Origin: Spirodela intermedia
Lineage: Eukaryota; Streptophyta; Magnoliopsida; Alismatales; Araceae
Assembly (NCBI GenBank): GCA_902729315.2
Contig: LR746268.1
Span: 6,431,501 to 6,495,500 of the forward strand
Length of the DNA stretch: 64,000 bases
Direction: 5' to 3'
A program made the translations under genes and the position numbers. The notes beneath the pieces are model-generated. The model searched no databases, was not told the DNA's origin, and was given only the letters and a program-made list of their open reading frames with translations. Each line of letters begins with the position of its first letter. The stretch's first letter is position 1. Below, in pieces: positions 12,078 to 25,400 of the stretch.

Positions 12078-14034
12078 TCACCTCAGAGCAAGCGCCGGCC
12101 ATGGAGCCACCCCCGCCGCAGGCAGCGACGCTCGGATGACAGGGACCCGCTTCACCACCGAGAATGCTTCGTTGAGCCGAGCGACGGGCACCGTGAAGGG
12201 AGAAACCTGCGAATTTCAAGCCACACCCGTCGATAGCCGAAGAGGGAAATTAAACCCAAGATCGAGGTCGGAACAACCCTTTTTTGACTAATTACATCCA
12301 ATATTCGCCATCAGACGGCGCTAAATTGGAAAGGTTGAACCCATGCAGCTGATTTTGACGTGGGAATGACGTATTTTTGGTGTATTTCATCTAATGTTGG
12401 TCATTAGAGGACACCCGGGTAGCAAAAGTGGTGCTGTAAAGTAAGAAGATGGGTTCAATTCTTGAGACCGGTGGGGCTCGGAGAAGTGGGGGCTGACTCC
12501 GCTGGGTCCGAGAAAGTCCAGATTTTGATGGCGAAAACCGAGAAACAATGCTGGCTCGACTCAGATTATTGGATCAGGAGAGGAAATGGGTTCAGACGGG
12601 GAAGGGAAATAGGGGCAACACAGTGGACTATGATTTTCCATAAATACGGCAAAACAATAATGTTATTTTCCTACGCTAGTTTCCACAAATTTGATGGGAC
12701 AAGAAGCCCACATCAAATGGCCTGCATTGGTCAGATTCTCATCCAGTTCAAGATCGAGACCGTCGATCAAGCGTATTCGTGCATTGATCCTGACCGAGAA
12801 CTTCTTCTTGCTCTGGTTAGCCACAGAAGGAGGCTGAGGAGGAGACGATGCAGAAGAAAGCTGTGCCCAACCCCAAAACTGGATGCTGATATGGAAAACA
12901 TTAAGAAAAATGAAGCCGCAGAAGGTAAGCCTGGGCCTATCCAAATCACCTCTCGAACAGGGAATCACCAACTTCTCTGTCGGTTTGCAGTCAGATCGGG
13001 TTGGAAGTTGGCAAATTGCAGGAGAAATCGGATGAACAGTCCGGCATGTAAAGCTCGTCTTGCTCGAGTTTTTAGACCACGATCGAGAAAAGGGACGAAA
13101 CTTTCCGGCATGATATGATCATGTTCCGGGAGTGAAAATGAACTACGATGAGAAATATATATCCAAAAAAGATTATTTTTTTCCGGGTATAAAAGACTCT
13201 TGCTTCAGTCATCTTGCTTCCCTCTGGAATACGTTCTCCGCTCCAATAAAACGGGCCAACTAAGACACTCACCTTATCGCCAACGCTGACTTTGAGAGGA
13301 ATGCGCCGGCTTTTGGGCTTCTTCCTGTACAGCCTCCTGCCCAGCATGAAGGCCCCCATCAGTGCCGCGACCATGGAGATTGACCAAGTGGGCCTAATCT
13401 TGAAAGCGAGGAGCTTCAGGAACTCCATGGGTAACTTCCACCACACAAATCCCGCCTTCTCCTCTCTGGCAACAGGGAGCCTCTCCGCACAGCTCATCCC
13501 AGAGGCCCTTTCCATCGTGGGCGGCGGAGGCGCCGCAACTGTGGCCTTCGGACTATCACATGGCTCCTCCCCGGTTTCCTCGGAATGAATTCCTCCCCCC
13601 TCGCCCTCTCCCTCTTCCAGAACCGGAGCGGATTCAGGATTCAGAGTGCCATCCGCAGGCCCTTCGAACAGACTCTGTAGAACCGGCGTCTCCTGTCCAA
13701 CCGAGGATCCATTCGATGCGCAGAGCTCGCCAGGATCCTGGCGCTGGATGTCAACCCCCTGACTAGGCGGCTCGTCCATAAAAGCGGGGTCGGAACTGGA
13801 TTCGACCCAGTTCGGATTACCTGCGTCTGGAAGGCTGTTCTCCAAGGTTTCGCCGTTGGAGGAGGATGGCCGGAGAGGGCCCCAAATCTCCGTCTCTACG
13901 ACAAAGTAGTCAGGCTTGATCACGCCGCCTGATCCGCTTTCACTTCCTTGGGGAGCGTCCTCTGAGTCTGGCCCGGGTTCGCCATCGCCGGAACTGAGGA
14001 ACTCCCAGTCCTGGAGCCCGGCGACCTCCTCCAT
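12078..14034 (-). CDS. DUF6821-like single-pass membrane protein
   Basis: Two exons on minus: 13273-14034 (254 codons) and 12078-12206 (42 codons plus stop), joined in phase 0 by a 1066-base intron with donor gtgagt; 296 residues. The start is the ATG at 14034 (MEEVAGLQDWEFLSS). Upstream in-frame residues back to 14154 are likely 5' UTR. The long acidic, Ser/Pro/Gly-rich N-terminal part looks disordered. A WWKLPMEFLKLLAFKIRP stretch is followed by one membrane segment (WSISMVAALMGAFMLG) and a basic RRLYRKKPKSRR. The C-terminal exon VARLNEAFSVVKRVPVIRA...APWPAL matches my memory of the plant DUF6821 family. Molecular function is unknown. The family is usually described as uncharacterised, with the basic stretch suggesting which side of the membrane each end faces. 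Confidence 0.82.
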
Positions 14035-15671
14035 GGAGAAGACGAGCAGAACCAGAAGATCAGAAGGCGAGACGAGGGAAGAACCGGACGATAGCACGGC
14101 GGATACGAGTAGGGGCGGCGAGCCGACGAAAAGGATGCCTTTCTCTGCCGGCAAGGAAGGAGTGATCGACAGATAATGAGATAGGCACTGATTGATAGAG
14201 AGAGAGAGGGAGAGAGAGAGAGTTGGGGGGGAGGCGGGGGGGCGGTCGATCGTTGATAGCGACTGCTAGACTTTCCAATGTTCGGAAGAGGAGAGGTGGC
14301 ATTGAGAGTCTTCGTCCAAATGACCATGCACCCGTCTTGATGTTCCACTAATCAAATGGCTTTAATTCACCTGTGCTCGGTAAATAATCACCCCACGCCT
14401 CGTCACGTGATTCGTCTCGAAGAATTTTGACGTCAAAATACTCGAATAATTTCATTTTTTTCCACAACAATTTTGATACTCCGCCCCCCCCCCCCACATT
14501 TCCCGGAGACTTTTCGGATAAGGCGGCGCGGCAGAGACAAGTACCTCGCCCTCTTATCCAGGGATCGTATCCATCCACGTGTCCCTCATCCTTCCATCTC
14601 CCTGGTCAACCGGACCAGAAAGATCCCCATTCAGATATTTTCCAAATATCTCTCTCATTCTGCGTCCGCCAGGCGAGGCCGTTTTCCCGCAAATAAGCAT
14701 ACGATATTAATGATATTTAATTAATCTCGGGGTAATTAATTACTTTATTAATTGTTGCGTGAGGGCGGAGACAAAGGAGTGTCTGGACCACAGCAATCTC
14801 CCAGGTGGTCCCACACACGTCGGACCATTCTGTGGCTGTCCAGTTGGCCTGTGGGCCCCCCAACAACTGTTCCGGCTCGTTCGATTGGGTCAACATCGTA
14901 TCATTGCCCCGAATGGCCTTCGCTAACCGACGGATGTGACCTCCGAGTCGATTTTTTCTTTTGGCCAAGAAGGAATTCTCATCAATTTACTTCCTGAAAA
15001 AAAACATCCTAGAAATTGTTCAATGCCCTCGAAACTTCTTTTATTTGAAAGAAAAGGTGTGTTTTAACGAGCAGTTTACGAAAATATAAGCAAATCACCG
15101 ACCACAGATAATGAGATGACCAAGTAAAGAAGTATATTTTTTAGTTAGAAAATATATATATACTTTATAATATAGCATTTACACCCTTTTTCATGGGGTG
15201 GCCCCGGCAGAGTCGGCGAATGTGGCGATTGGGGTGTGGCTAAATCCGACCGTTTGATCTGAGTTGAGGGGGTGGTTATCGGGGTGAGGGGCAGAATACT
15301 AGATTTTTTATATATTAAATATGAGTAATATGTGTATTTTTACTGACACAAAGTAATGTTTTTTAAATTGAAATAATATTCAAATCATCGCCAAGAAAAA
15401 CGAGAATTAAATATCACCTATGAGGTTTGATATCAGCATATTAATCATTAATAGTGGCAACGGAGATGTGATCTCGTCCGTCGGATGGAAGCGTGGCCAT
15501 CCGATCGGGAGGAATCCATCAGGCGAGACTGATCGAGAGGATGCCACGTGGAAGAACCTGGCTCTTTCAAACTGGGGGCGCCGACTCGGCCTCCGTTCTG
15601 CCGTGGCTTTCTCTCCTCGGAGCTCACATGGCGTCTCTCTCCTCTGTCGCTCCCACAACTTCCGAGTTGCA
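14035..15671. other. Divergent intergenic region between DUF6821-like and VTT genes
   Basis: Bidirectional promoter space. It holds a GA/CT-rich tract at about 14192-14222 in the presumed 5' UTR of the minus gene, a C-homopolymer near 14483, and an AT-rich stretch at 15000-15410. The 15420-15671 part is open in frame with the downstream gene but is probably 5' UTR. No other gene supported. Confidence 0.6.
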
Positions 15672-18452
15672 ATGCGGGCGCCGTGTGGAGCGGAGATGCT
15701 CCACTCGAGGCCTTGTCTCGCTTCCGCCGCCTCTTCGATCCGTGTGCTCTCCTTGGCCTTCTCTTCTCCTTCCTCTTCCTCTTCCTCCTCCTCCTGCTCC
15801 TCCTTTCCCGTGGCCCCATCTCGTCTCAGAACCAGGCGCTTCTGCTCGTTCAGGCCTCTGTCCTCCCTCAGGGAAACCAAGAAGCAGACGCTCCAAAAGA
15901 TCCCGAACGCCCCTCAGAACCTCAGATTCGAGAGCTCGAGCAAGAGGAATGGGGAGGATGGGGTCCCGCCGGAGGGGGACGAGGAGGTGTTGGGAGGGGA
16001 CGGCGCCGTAAAGGGGACAGTCTTAGCTGGACTGCTGCTTCTTGGAGTCGTTGGGGGCTTCGGCGCCGTGGGATACGTATACAAGGAACAGATCAACGTT
16101 TTTCTCACCCAGTTCTCCGGTTTCATTGAAGGTCTGTCCAAGTAAGAGGTTTCAAGATCTCCCCTAGAATTGGATGCACATTCTGTCGAATCAACTGAAA
16201 TTTACCACCTCTATAATATTTTTACACGATACAAATTTTTCCCTCTGTCTGTTTGCGAGTTAGGGTTTATATGCTAGAACTACAGTGCCATAGTCTACAT
16301 CGTTCTCTACATCCAACGTCATCTTATTCAATTGCAAAGACGAAATGGGAGAATATCCACAGGGGAAGGGTCTGATCGTTATGATTCCGGCAGCCAAGGA
16401 GATAATGGGGAATCAGTTGTGATAAACTTGTGTCATTGTTACTCGATCACGGGCAGAACAGTCTGTGCCGACTAAACAGTTGCGTCATTCTTCTCTCACA
16501 CCATTGTTCTAACCGATCCTTTTTCTCTCTGGGTTTACTGTCTTGTGTGTCGCCTGAAGCGGGTAAAATCAGAACCCGGTGCCTTTAGATTTCCCTCCTG
16601 AGTATGATGGTTTTGTGAGATTTAGAAACAGCGGGGGCTCTATGCGACTGGTCCGCAGCTATCTCGCGGACCTTCATTCTTTTGCCTTTGTTTCAGTTTG
16701 TTCAACATTTGGCTATACTTCTTCAACTCTCCTTCATGGTGGCTCTCTTCTGAGAGCAGCAATGTGTGTGAGAGAGAGTGAATTTCGAACAAGTTAATGG
16801 TTTTTTAATATAGTCTGCAGCAAACCTTGTAGAGGAATGAAGTGAAGAAAATCAAGTGGATAGGTACTGATTTGTTCGGAATTGTTGGTAGTATAGATCG
16901 ACTCTCCTCCGTTTCATATAGACTCTTTCGAAGCTTTCTATTAGCCCGCAAAACTATCCAAAATTTCCAAATCTAATATTCATCAGAGATTGAAACTGTG
17001 AAAAACCTATAGACCCCATGGCCAAGACAAAGATGGGGTCCCACGGATGCCGGCAGACAAGGTTATCTTGTATTATTTTAGGTTTGCAGAATTTAAACGT
17101 GAAACGATCCAAAAGTTTTCTGTTTGCGTTTATCTCTAGTTCTCCTCATTTCTCATGATTGATTTTATACTGCCGCGCCTTTGAGGAAACATATGGGCTC
17201 ACTGTAACTTTTTCTGGACGGATAGGTTATGGACCTGCAGGTTATGCTTTATTTGTTGCTGTCTATGCCGGATTGGAGGCGAGTTCAGATCAGAACTTAC
17301 TTTTGTTTTCTATTTCTGGGTTTCTTTCATGCCTGATCCTGAGTTCTGACTTACAACTAACTGTTGTTGACTTTTATAGATTCTTGCCATCCCTGCTATT
17401 CCGTTAACAATGTCTGCGGGTCTTCTCTTTGGAAGCTTCATTGGCACAATCATTGTTTCCATCAGTGGAACAGTAAGATGATCTTATAACCTACATCAAT
17501 GAGATAAATCCCACGCTTGAGGACTTTACAGTGTTTTATCCTCTTCTGTAGGTAGCAGCAGCAGGTGCATTTCTCATTGCTAGATACTTTGCGCGTGATC
17601 GAATTCTGAAATTGGTCGAAGGGAACAAGAAATTTCTAGCCATTGATAAGGCAATTGGGGAGAATGGTTTTAGAGTTGTTACACTTCTGCGTTTAAGTCC
17701 GCTGCTACCCTTCTCTCTTGGAAACTATTTGTATGGACTGACTTCGGTGAAGTTTGTGCCCTATGTTTTGGGAAGGTTAGTTTATGATACTTCTACCCGT
17801 CATGCTCTAAATGGTAAAAAAAAAATCCTCTTTTTGTGGGTTCTTCTCTTGTTCATATGAGGCTCATCTGTGTCATACCATTTGGAGAAATATGGCACAG
17901 AAGTGTACATGCTGTCCTATCCGGTTTGAACATAAATCCTCTCATTAGTTGAATCTGGAAAATGCTTGTCTCTTCAAAGCAACCAAACCAAGATAATTTT
18001 CCGCCAGCCTTGTTGGTGTTCTTGACATTCTTTTTGCATCCTTTGAACTGCGCTAGAATCCTGAGATTGCCTGCAATTTGGCCCATGTGAGCTCCTACTA
18101 AGGTCAGATTGTTTGGGGAGTCCAAAATTAGGGTTTACTCCCTGGCCTAACGGCTTCCCCACTAATCTTCCTATCCTTAAATATTTCTCATAGTTGAGTG
18201 TTAGCCTCTCTAGCTTGTGGATAAGTGGAATGTCTTATTGTTGCAGCTGGCTTGGGATGTTGCCAGGGACATGGGCCTACGTTAGTGCTGGTGCATTCGG
18301 CCGAGCAATCATTGTAAGTTGCTGGCACGGAATTATTACTAACGCAGAATTTTGACAATTTGGTCTCCATTTTATGCTTTATTCGGGGTGCTTTTTTTTT
18401 TTTTTAATGTATTCTTAACTTATCTATGGTTGTTTTATGATTTCCTCTTTGG

Positions 18453-18483
<31 letters not shown>

Positions 18484-18937
18484 GCAAGAAGAATCAGAGG
18501 CAGGATTACTCGGTGGCAGCGGGCAATTGCTCACTCTGGGTCTTGGTCTCCTTGCAACGGCTCTAGCTGCTGCGTATGTCACACGGTTGGCAAAGGTATC
18601 AAGCCCTTATCTATCATCTTTGAAAAATTTCCTTATATTAGAAACAAAAGAGAGGTTCTTGCATCAGAATGGAGCCCACTTGAACGTATGCTTATTTACC
18701 GGTTATTAAATAGTCCCACATTGATTATCGTAGAAATGGACCAAGATGGGTCCATTATCTACCTGACAATCCCTAAAAATTAACTCCGTATAATCCCCAC
18801 ATCGATCATTATAGAAATGAAGGTGCTGCCATCACATGAATGGCCACCCGGAGTTGACTTTTCTGAAGTGAATGGAAGCGCTTTATTCAATTCACGAGCC
18901 CACTTTTGTGCAGGATGCCGTGAAGGATATCGAGTAG
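15672..18937 (+). CDS. Plastid-type VTT/SNARE-associated (TVP38/TMEM64, DedA-like) membrane protein
   Basis: Multi-pass membrane protein of the VTT family. Plant members of this subgroup (At1g22850-like) carry a transit peptide, but the biochemical role in plants is not settled. Seven exons: 15672-16131, 17226-17278, 17380-17472, 17552-17775, 18247-18313, 18485-18595, 18914-18937; 343 residues. The Ser/Arg-rich start (MRAPCGAEMLHSRPCLASA) looks like a plastid transit peptide, and the ATG at 15672 was chosen for that; the ATG at 15696 is an alternative. Family motifs are IPAIPLTMSAGLLFGS, then RLSPLLPFSLGNYLYGLT with the conserved Arg-Pro-Pro-Asn-Gly pattern, then a C-terminal helix (LLTLGLGLLATALAAAYV). 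The last exon codes only DAVKDIE. Intron 2 has a GC donor. Intron 5 carries a (CT)n tract at about 18457-18480 close to its acceptor. Confidence 0.9.
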
Positions 18938-19405
18938 AAAGCATCTCTCGCCATGCGGGCTAAATCTTAATGACATGGGGTGGTCGCAGGCGGGTGCAGG
19001 CGGAGAATCACATGAGTCAGAAATGTTCTTGCCATTGTTGCCTTCTTCATCTCCATAAGGGAGCCATGGCGGGACCACGATCCCCCCCCCTCCCCTCCCC
19101 ATACTGGTACCAGGGAAGCTCTCACCTGATACTACTACTTAATGGGCGGAGGAAGGACGCCGAGGGTTCCCACGCGAAGAAGATAATGGGTCCCCTAGGT
19201 GGCTGGCTTCTTGATTGTGTTCATTGCTCCAATGATTTGCCTTCTTCTTACATGTTCTGTGAAAACGACCCACCGAGGCACCAAAAAAAAAAAAACCTAA
19301 AATCCATAAACATAAATAGCCTTTTTTAATTTTAAGGTCTAACCCGCTTTGATGATGGGGCTGCTTGAGCTTGTTATCCAATCAGATGAGGGCATCTGGC
19401 TCTGG
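18938..19405. other. Convergent intergenic region
   Basis: 468 bases between the stops of the VTT gene (+) and cofactor E (-), serving as 3' UTRs of both. Has C-rich and A-rich short tracts. Nothing else recognised. Confidence 0.7.
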
Positions 19406-22400
19406 CTAGGACATTTCCTCGTCGACGAGAATGGTTGTGCCGGTTCCGATCCCAAAATCCATCAGGGTGGCCGAATCGTCATCAAGAAGTAGAGGAAGCG
19501 GGGAACCCTGAGAGAAAGCTTCTGGGTCAGATGAACAGAATGTGGACTATGATGAAGCATAGAGAATACAAGGACTTGAGCAGGAGAGCCGAGATGCCGC
19601 CATTAATTCATGCATTGACGGTGCAGAAAATATGATATGTTGAGTGAGGAAGAAATCTCCGATGAACTTTGGATACCTCCTCCTGAAGGAATAAACGAAG
19701 CTTGATAAACTTCAGTTTGAAGAAGCTCTCACAAAGAACCTTTAGCTTGCCCACCTGAACAATTGTGCAAATATTGAACTCAGATGGAGAAATGTACCAC
19801 ACACACACACAACCTAGGAGGCTTGGCATGTAAGTTATCAATCAGTATCTTCTTGAACCCTGAAGCTCTGGACATAGTAATTATTTCTATGACCCAGATC
19901 AACAGGAATATCTGTGGGCTTAGTTATTCTTAAGTTCCAACAGTAGAGATGGGAGAACCAGAAAATTCAAACTCGGCTCGTTTTCTGGGGGCATGCGAAT
20001 AGAACACCCAGAAGACTGTAAGAACAGAACCTGTTAAGAAAGAGGTCCTACCTACCCACTTGAAGCAGTTGATTTCTCATTGTTTACTCCATTTCAGTCA
20101 ATAAAGAAGGCCGGATGAAAGGAAACAATGATATTGAAGATGACACCATGGGAAAACACCAAAGTGAAAGACGAATTATGGAGAATATATAAACTAAAGA
20201 AATTGCGGACAAGCACTCAGTTTCAAAGAGACGGTTTTCACACCAAGCACATTTATTCATGATTCGAATTTTCAGGTTGATGAAAACTAGAACATAGGGA
20301 CAAAAGGAATCGTACGATCATACAAACTGTAGTTTTTCTGCAGTCATATTGGGACATACCGTTGTGGAGGGGGGCAATTTTCTTGTCATAGGTGGTTTCT
20401 CTCCCATTGAAGCTCCCACACACTTCAGAGTGAGAGCTGCAGAAAATGGGAGGCCTGAGTGTATGTGCAATGCAAAGCCATCAAAATGTTTACTCGCTAA
20501 GATGAAGAACTTCCATACAAATAAGTTCAGAAGCCATGCTCTGGGTGGCTGCATTTTGAGTAGACGGTTTTTCATCCTCAATTCCGTGGTGTATCTTGAG
20601 CTCCGCGAATCTGCAAAAGAAGTCGAATGGTTGAGGCGCGCTGGCCCTGGAACAGTAGATGAACAATAAAGTGACAGTTAAGCTTTGACTTTTGGCACAA
20701 TGGACGGCACAACTATTCTCCAGATCAATGGCTTGTCGACTTGTTTGATCGGGTAAATTTTCCAACTTAACAAGTCAGTCATAGTGTGGATGGGGCCAGG
20801 ACCCTGCATTTCTTCAGATGAAGATGTCACCGGCCATTCGAGTTAGAAGACCCAGCATGGCAAGTGAAGAAGCAAACATTGCTACAAAATTCATGCACAA
20901 TGAAGATGAACTTTGTTCGAAAAAACTCAACAAAATGGACGAATAATTCGTATGTATTTCCATTCCATTTCCTTCCTTTTGTAAATTTTTACACATTCAA
21001 GCACTCGGTTCAATCATCCAAAAAACCAATGTTTTGCAAATGCTCTGCACTCGAATTCTTCCACTTTGTTGATAAAGAATCAACAAACCGAGTTTCAGAT
21101 TTAAGGAACTCCGCGAATTTAGAAGATACATTAGTGAATATGGAGATAGCTGGTTCAGATTCACGTTTTACGAACTCCTTGATCTTTTTGAGAGTAGCAA
21201 ACCGAGTTTCTAAGATATCAATTCCAAAGACGTGAGAAAATGACAAAACGGAAATCCCTCTGGAAGAGAAATGGTAAGACTGACAAAAGACATATCAGGT
21301 AAGCATGGACTCTCACTCAGTCTGCCACAACAAGAAAGAATTCAACAATCATTATCTGGTTTCGTGCATGCAATTATCCTTATGATCTGATATATATATA
21401 TATATCAACTTCGGACCATCTCAACCTAATCATTCGCCGATCTTACAAGATCGATCGGGCCGGCTGCTTGGATATATTTATATATATAATCTTCCTGTGG
21501 AAATTAATACCTTCTTTGATCAACATATACTTCAGCAAAATGTAATTTCACATGAATAATTTGGTACCTAAACGAAGACAAACATTTTTCTGAAGTACCT
21601 TGGATGTACCCTCTTAATTTCCTCTGGGCCATCGGACTGTAACTTTACCATAACAAGACGGACGTACCTGTAAAATAACTCTGTCAATTCGAAGCACACA
21701 AAATATTTGATTGACAGGGAAAGCTATTACAATAACTACCAAAATGTTTGAGAGAAGGTAAAATTGTTTTCTTAAGTTGTTACACTCAACAATGGAACAA
21801 CCTGTACAAGATGACTCTTTTTCCTTGGCTTTGTATGTTTTCTATTGCAAATTCTAGAAGGGTTCGGTACTTGCCCTCACACCATGTTGTTGAAAAGAGC
21901 ACAGATTTTGTTGAACTGTTCATAGAAGCAGTTCTATTTACCCATTTACGAGAGAGGTGGATACAGAAGCGTTAACCCCTGGAGGAAGAGGCCACTAATA
22001 TAGGGACTGATATTCTGCTACAGACTGTTGTATTCAGACTCTTCAAGGAAGTCATGGATGGTATTCCTCAAACGTAGAAAATGTGGGTCCCCCATCAGAA
22101 ATGAGGGATGCCCTAAAATGACGAAGCTTAAATGGGTTTTTCCTTTAATAAGAATTAGTTTTAAGCTAAGATGTGCGAGTCCAACAGAAATGGGGTAGCC
22201 CCTGAAAAGATGAAGGTTAAATGTGTTTATCCTTTTACAAAAATTAATTTTAATCTATGTAATGCCATTTTTTATTATAGGACGAATTTTAAGATTGACC
22301 TGTAGAGAGTTCAAATCAAGCTAATCAAAAGCTGTTTCTCAGGGACGCATTGTTTCGTTACTGTCGGACATTCTAGGTCGTAAGAAAATTATGTAAAAAA

Positions 22401-25400
22401 CTGAGGGTGTTTTGCAAAATTGTGTAAGGTTCCTTCCCATATAGTGGGGGTTAGAGGTGAATGAATCTTGAGGCGGTTTCTGCTGTTCTCCCCTCTGTCC
22501 TCTGTGACAGAGGTTTTCTACATTTCCAACAGTTACCATTGACCCAGATGTGCTTGACTTATGCACTATCTTGGTTCTCCATTTTCTGAAGCTTCCTGAG
22601 ATCCCTTTACTAAAGCATATCAGTTTTAACTGGTACATTAAATTACGCCAAAACCATGAACATGTGAATTAACCAACATTCAAACAAGTGTCCAACGTTA
22701 GCAGGTATATTCTGACTAATCAGGGTCGACTCATGTTATAAGACTAGTACATAAACATGGTTACTTATGGAAGCAGCATATAAATATTGGCCAATCTTTG
22801 TTATTGATCAAGAACCGATTGGAAGTTCATTAAAACCTAGCCAGCTTAAATCCAAAGGGCAGCGTGTCCAAACATCATCTATATTATTTTAAACAACACA
22901 GCAGAAAAACTTGATATTTTAGAAATTTAACTCACAATTTCAACAAACATCATTGTTTCAGTGCAGGATCAGGAATCTAATTTCCGAAGGTTGAGTCCGA
23001 ATTCTAACTTAAAATTAGCTTGCTTCTTCTGAAATCTCGCAAATAAGAGCCGATTAAGACACTCCCTTTTCTTAATCTACTTTTCCACTCCAATGTCTTC
23101 CAAGTGCTCGAGAATCCCTCAAGATGAAACTCCTGCTGTCGTCTCATACCTTTGCCTTTGACTTAATATCACCAAAAAAGGTGTCACTTTCGATGCAATA
23201 TTGTGCACAATATTAGAAGAAAAAATGTTATAATAAGCCACATTAAATTTTTGAGCTCGGCTAGGTCTGCCTAATTTATGTTTAAAATGAGTACGATGAT
23301 GACTTAATAACTTCCAGGATCCATCTCTCATTTTATGACAGGGAATCAAGATAGCTTCCGCGAGCGGAGTAAGGAAAATGATAAACCTAAAAGAAACAGA
23401 TGTGCAGTGAAGAAACCAACATACTGACAGAAATCAGACGTACCGGATTTCAGACTCCCTCCTTTCACGAGATGTTACCTAAACATGGCCAAGAGTCCAT
23501 GTAAATTACAAGATATATCTTCATAAATATAACACTGAAAATTTTCACAAAACAGGTTCAGAAACTACCTCACTACCATTTAGCATTTGAACCTTTGATA
23601 AACGCGCAATTAAAATAAAACGTGGTAGACCACCTCTTGCTGGATCAGCCACAGGATTTCCAGAAAGCCTGATGTCCTTTAGATCCATATTCCATTTTAA
23701 TGATTAAAATCCAATGGCACAGAAGACGCAAGTAACAAAATAGCATATATGAAAAAATGGATGACAGAGATAATGAAGGTACACTTAGCAACTGACAAAA
23801 AGGAAAGAGAGTTGCACCAGCATGAAGAATCATGTTTGAGACATCTGTTCTCTATTTAACTTCTGGAAAAAGGATGTGGAAAACTGAGGCATAGATTGGT
23901 TCATCTCTCTTTGAAAGATCAAATTTATAGGCTTCCTTTGAAGTTCCTGTCGAACTCATTTTAGTCATCATCAAAGTAGATTAAAAGGTCAGGATATCAA
24001 CCTGTCTTTTCTGTCAAACGCTAGTTCAGATTGATTCGCGATAAATTAAAGGCAATAAGTGATAATTGTGAAGGGGCCAGAATTGTGAAGTTCAATCAGT
24101 ACCCCATCCCTAGCCTTCAGTTTCCAACGTGATAAATGACCATGTTGGGACGATGGATTTCATCACAGGTTTCAGCAACGAAGAATTAACTGGTCCTCAC
24201 TGTTTGCCTTCGATATTTCTAATCAATAGGTTCAGCAGATCAGAATTTCCCCTTTAGATGTGGACTTCCAATTCCTTCGTCTTAAAAAAATGCGTCACCT
24301 ACTTTGAGATGACAAATTTAGACCAGGAAAGGATCATTGGTATTAGAATATACCAATTCCACGTTTCACGAAATTGTATAAACCAACCTAACAAACATTT
24401 TCATTTCTCTCCACCTTAGCTCCTCTGTTCGTAACTGACTGGTCATATAAACCATATATGGCGCAGTATTTCTACAGGCTTCAGCCGACGACCAAACTCA
24501 TGCAGTATTTCATCAGGCCTGAAACTAGAAATAGTCCTCTGCCAAGATATACAGTGATAGGCTCTCCACACAACCAAGTGCAGTTGAAAAGTCCTAAGAA
24601 GCAAAATTTTCTTAAAAAGAGAAATGACTGACAAGAAAAGTTCAAAAGATAGCATCCATCCCCCTTTCCGTGTTATCCTTTTCCCTTTCTTTCACGCCAC
24701 CATTTCAATAGGAAAACAATGATCTTACGTTCTAAACATTGTCTACGAATTATGTCCGCACATTACAGTGAGTTTTTCTATGTAATTGCCATCATCAGTT
24801 CTGCCAGTCTTCCCAATATATTAATAACACCAAAATACATTATCATGGATGAATCTAAGCCACCAACATATTACTTTACTCATTTTTCATAGTCAACAGA
24901 CAATAATCCCTGCTATAGCTGTGTAATAATACCAACTGGCATAATTTATGGCTAAAAATTCTCATACATAAACAATGATTATTGATGCCGTTTTCAAGAA
25001 GAGGTTAAGCTGGTGGCAAGGGCTAGACTTCTTTTGACATTCGGAAACAGGAAATCTCTCCGTACGACTTTTCATTTTCAATTCCACACTTAAAAACACA
25101 AGGCAAAGTGCCTTCACCTCAATTTGATCCCTCAGTCACCTTTTATTTTCATTAATGCCTTATTTATGTCATTTTGAACTATCATATTCCCCAAAAAAGA
25201 TGTCTACCGCTGTCTATAAGCCATTTGGATATATTCCCAAAATCTAGACGTAAAAAAGGTATCCTCTATTATGTGCTTCCCCTATTTAAATGACGTAACA
25301 AATACAAAACTCTCTTAACCCATTTGTACAGAAACTATATCATGTACAGAGGAACAACTCGGTGAATAGTTGAAAAACAAGTTTACCATTAAGTTAGGAA

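Noticed and set aside
12663-12971. Minus-strand open frame in the same intron, considered as an extra exon
   Set aside because: The C-terminal exon at 12078-12206 joins the first exon in phase and supplies the conserved family ending, leaving no need for it.
12462-13118. 218-codon open frame on +
   Set aside because: Lies antisense inside the intron of the DUF6821-like gene, has no recognisable domain, and its composition looks like chance.
20814-21246. Minus-strand open frames between TFCE exons 10 and 11
   Set aside because: The real exons on both sides join in phase without them, and they show no similarity to cofactor E.
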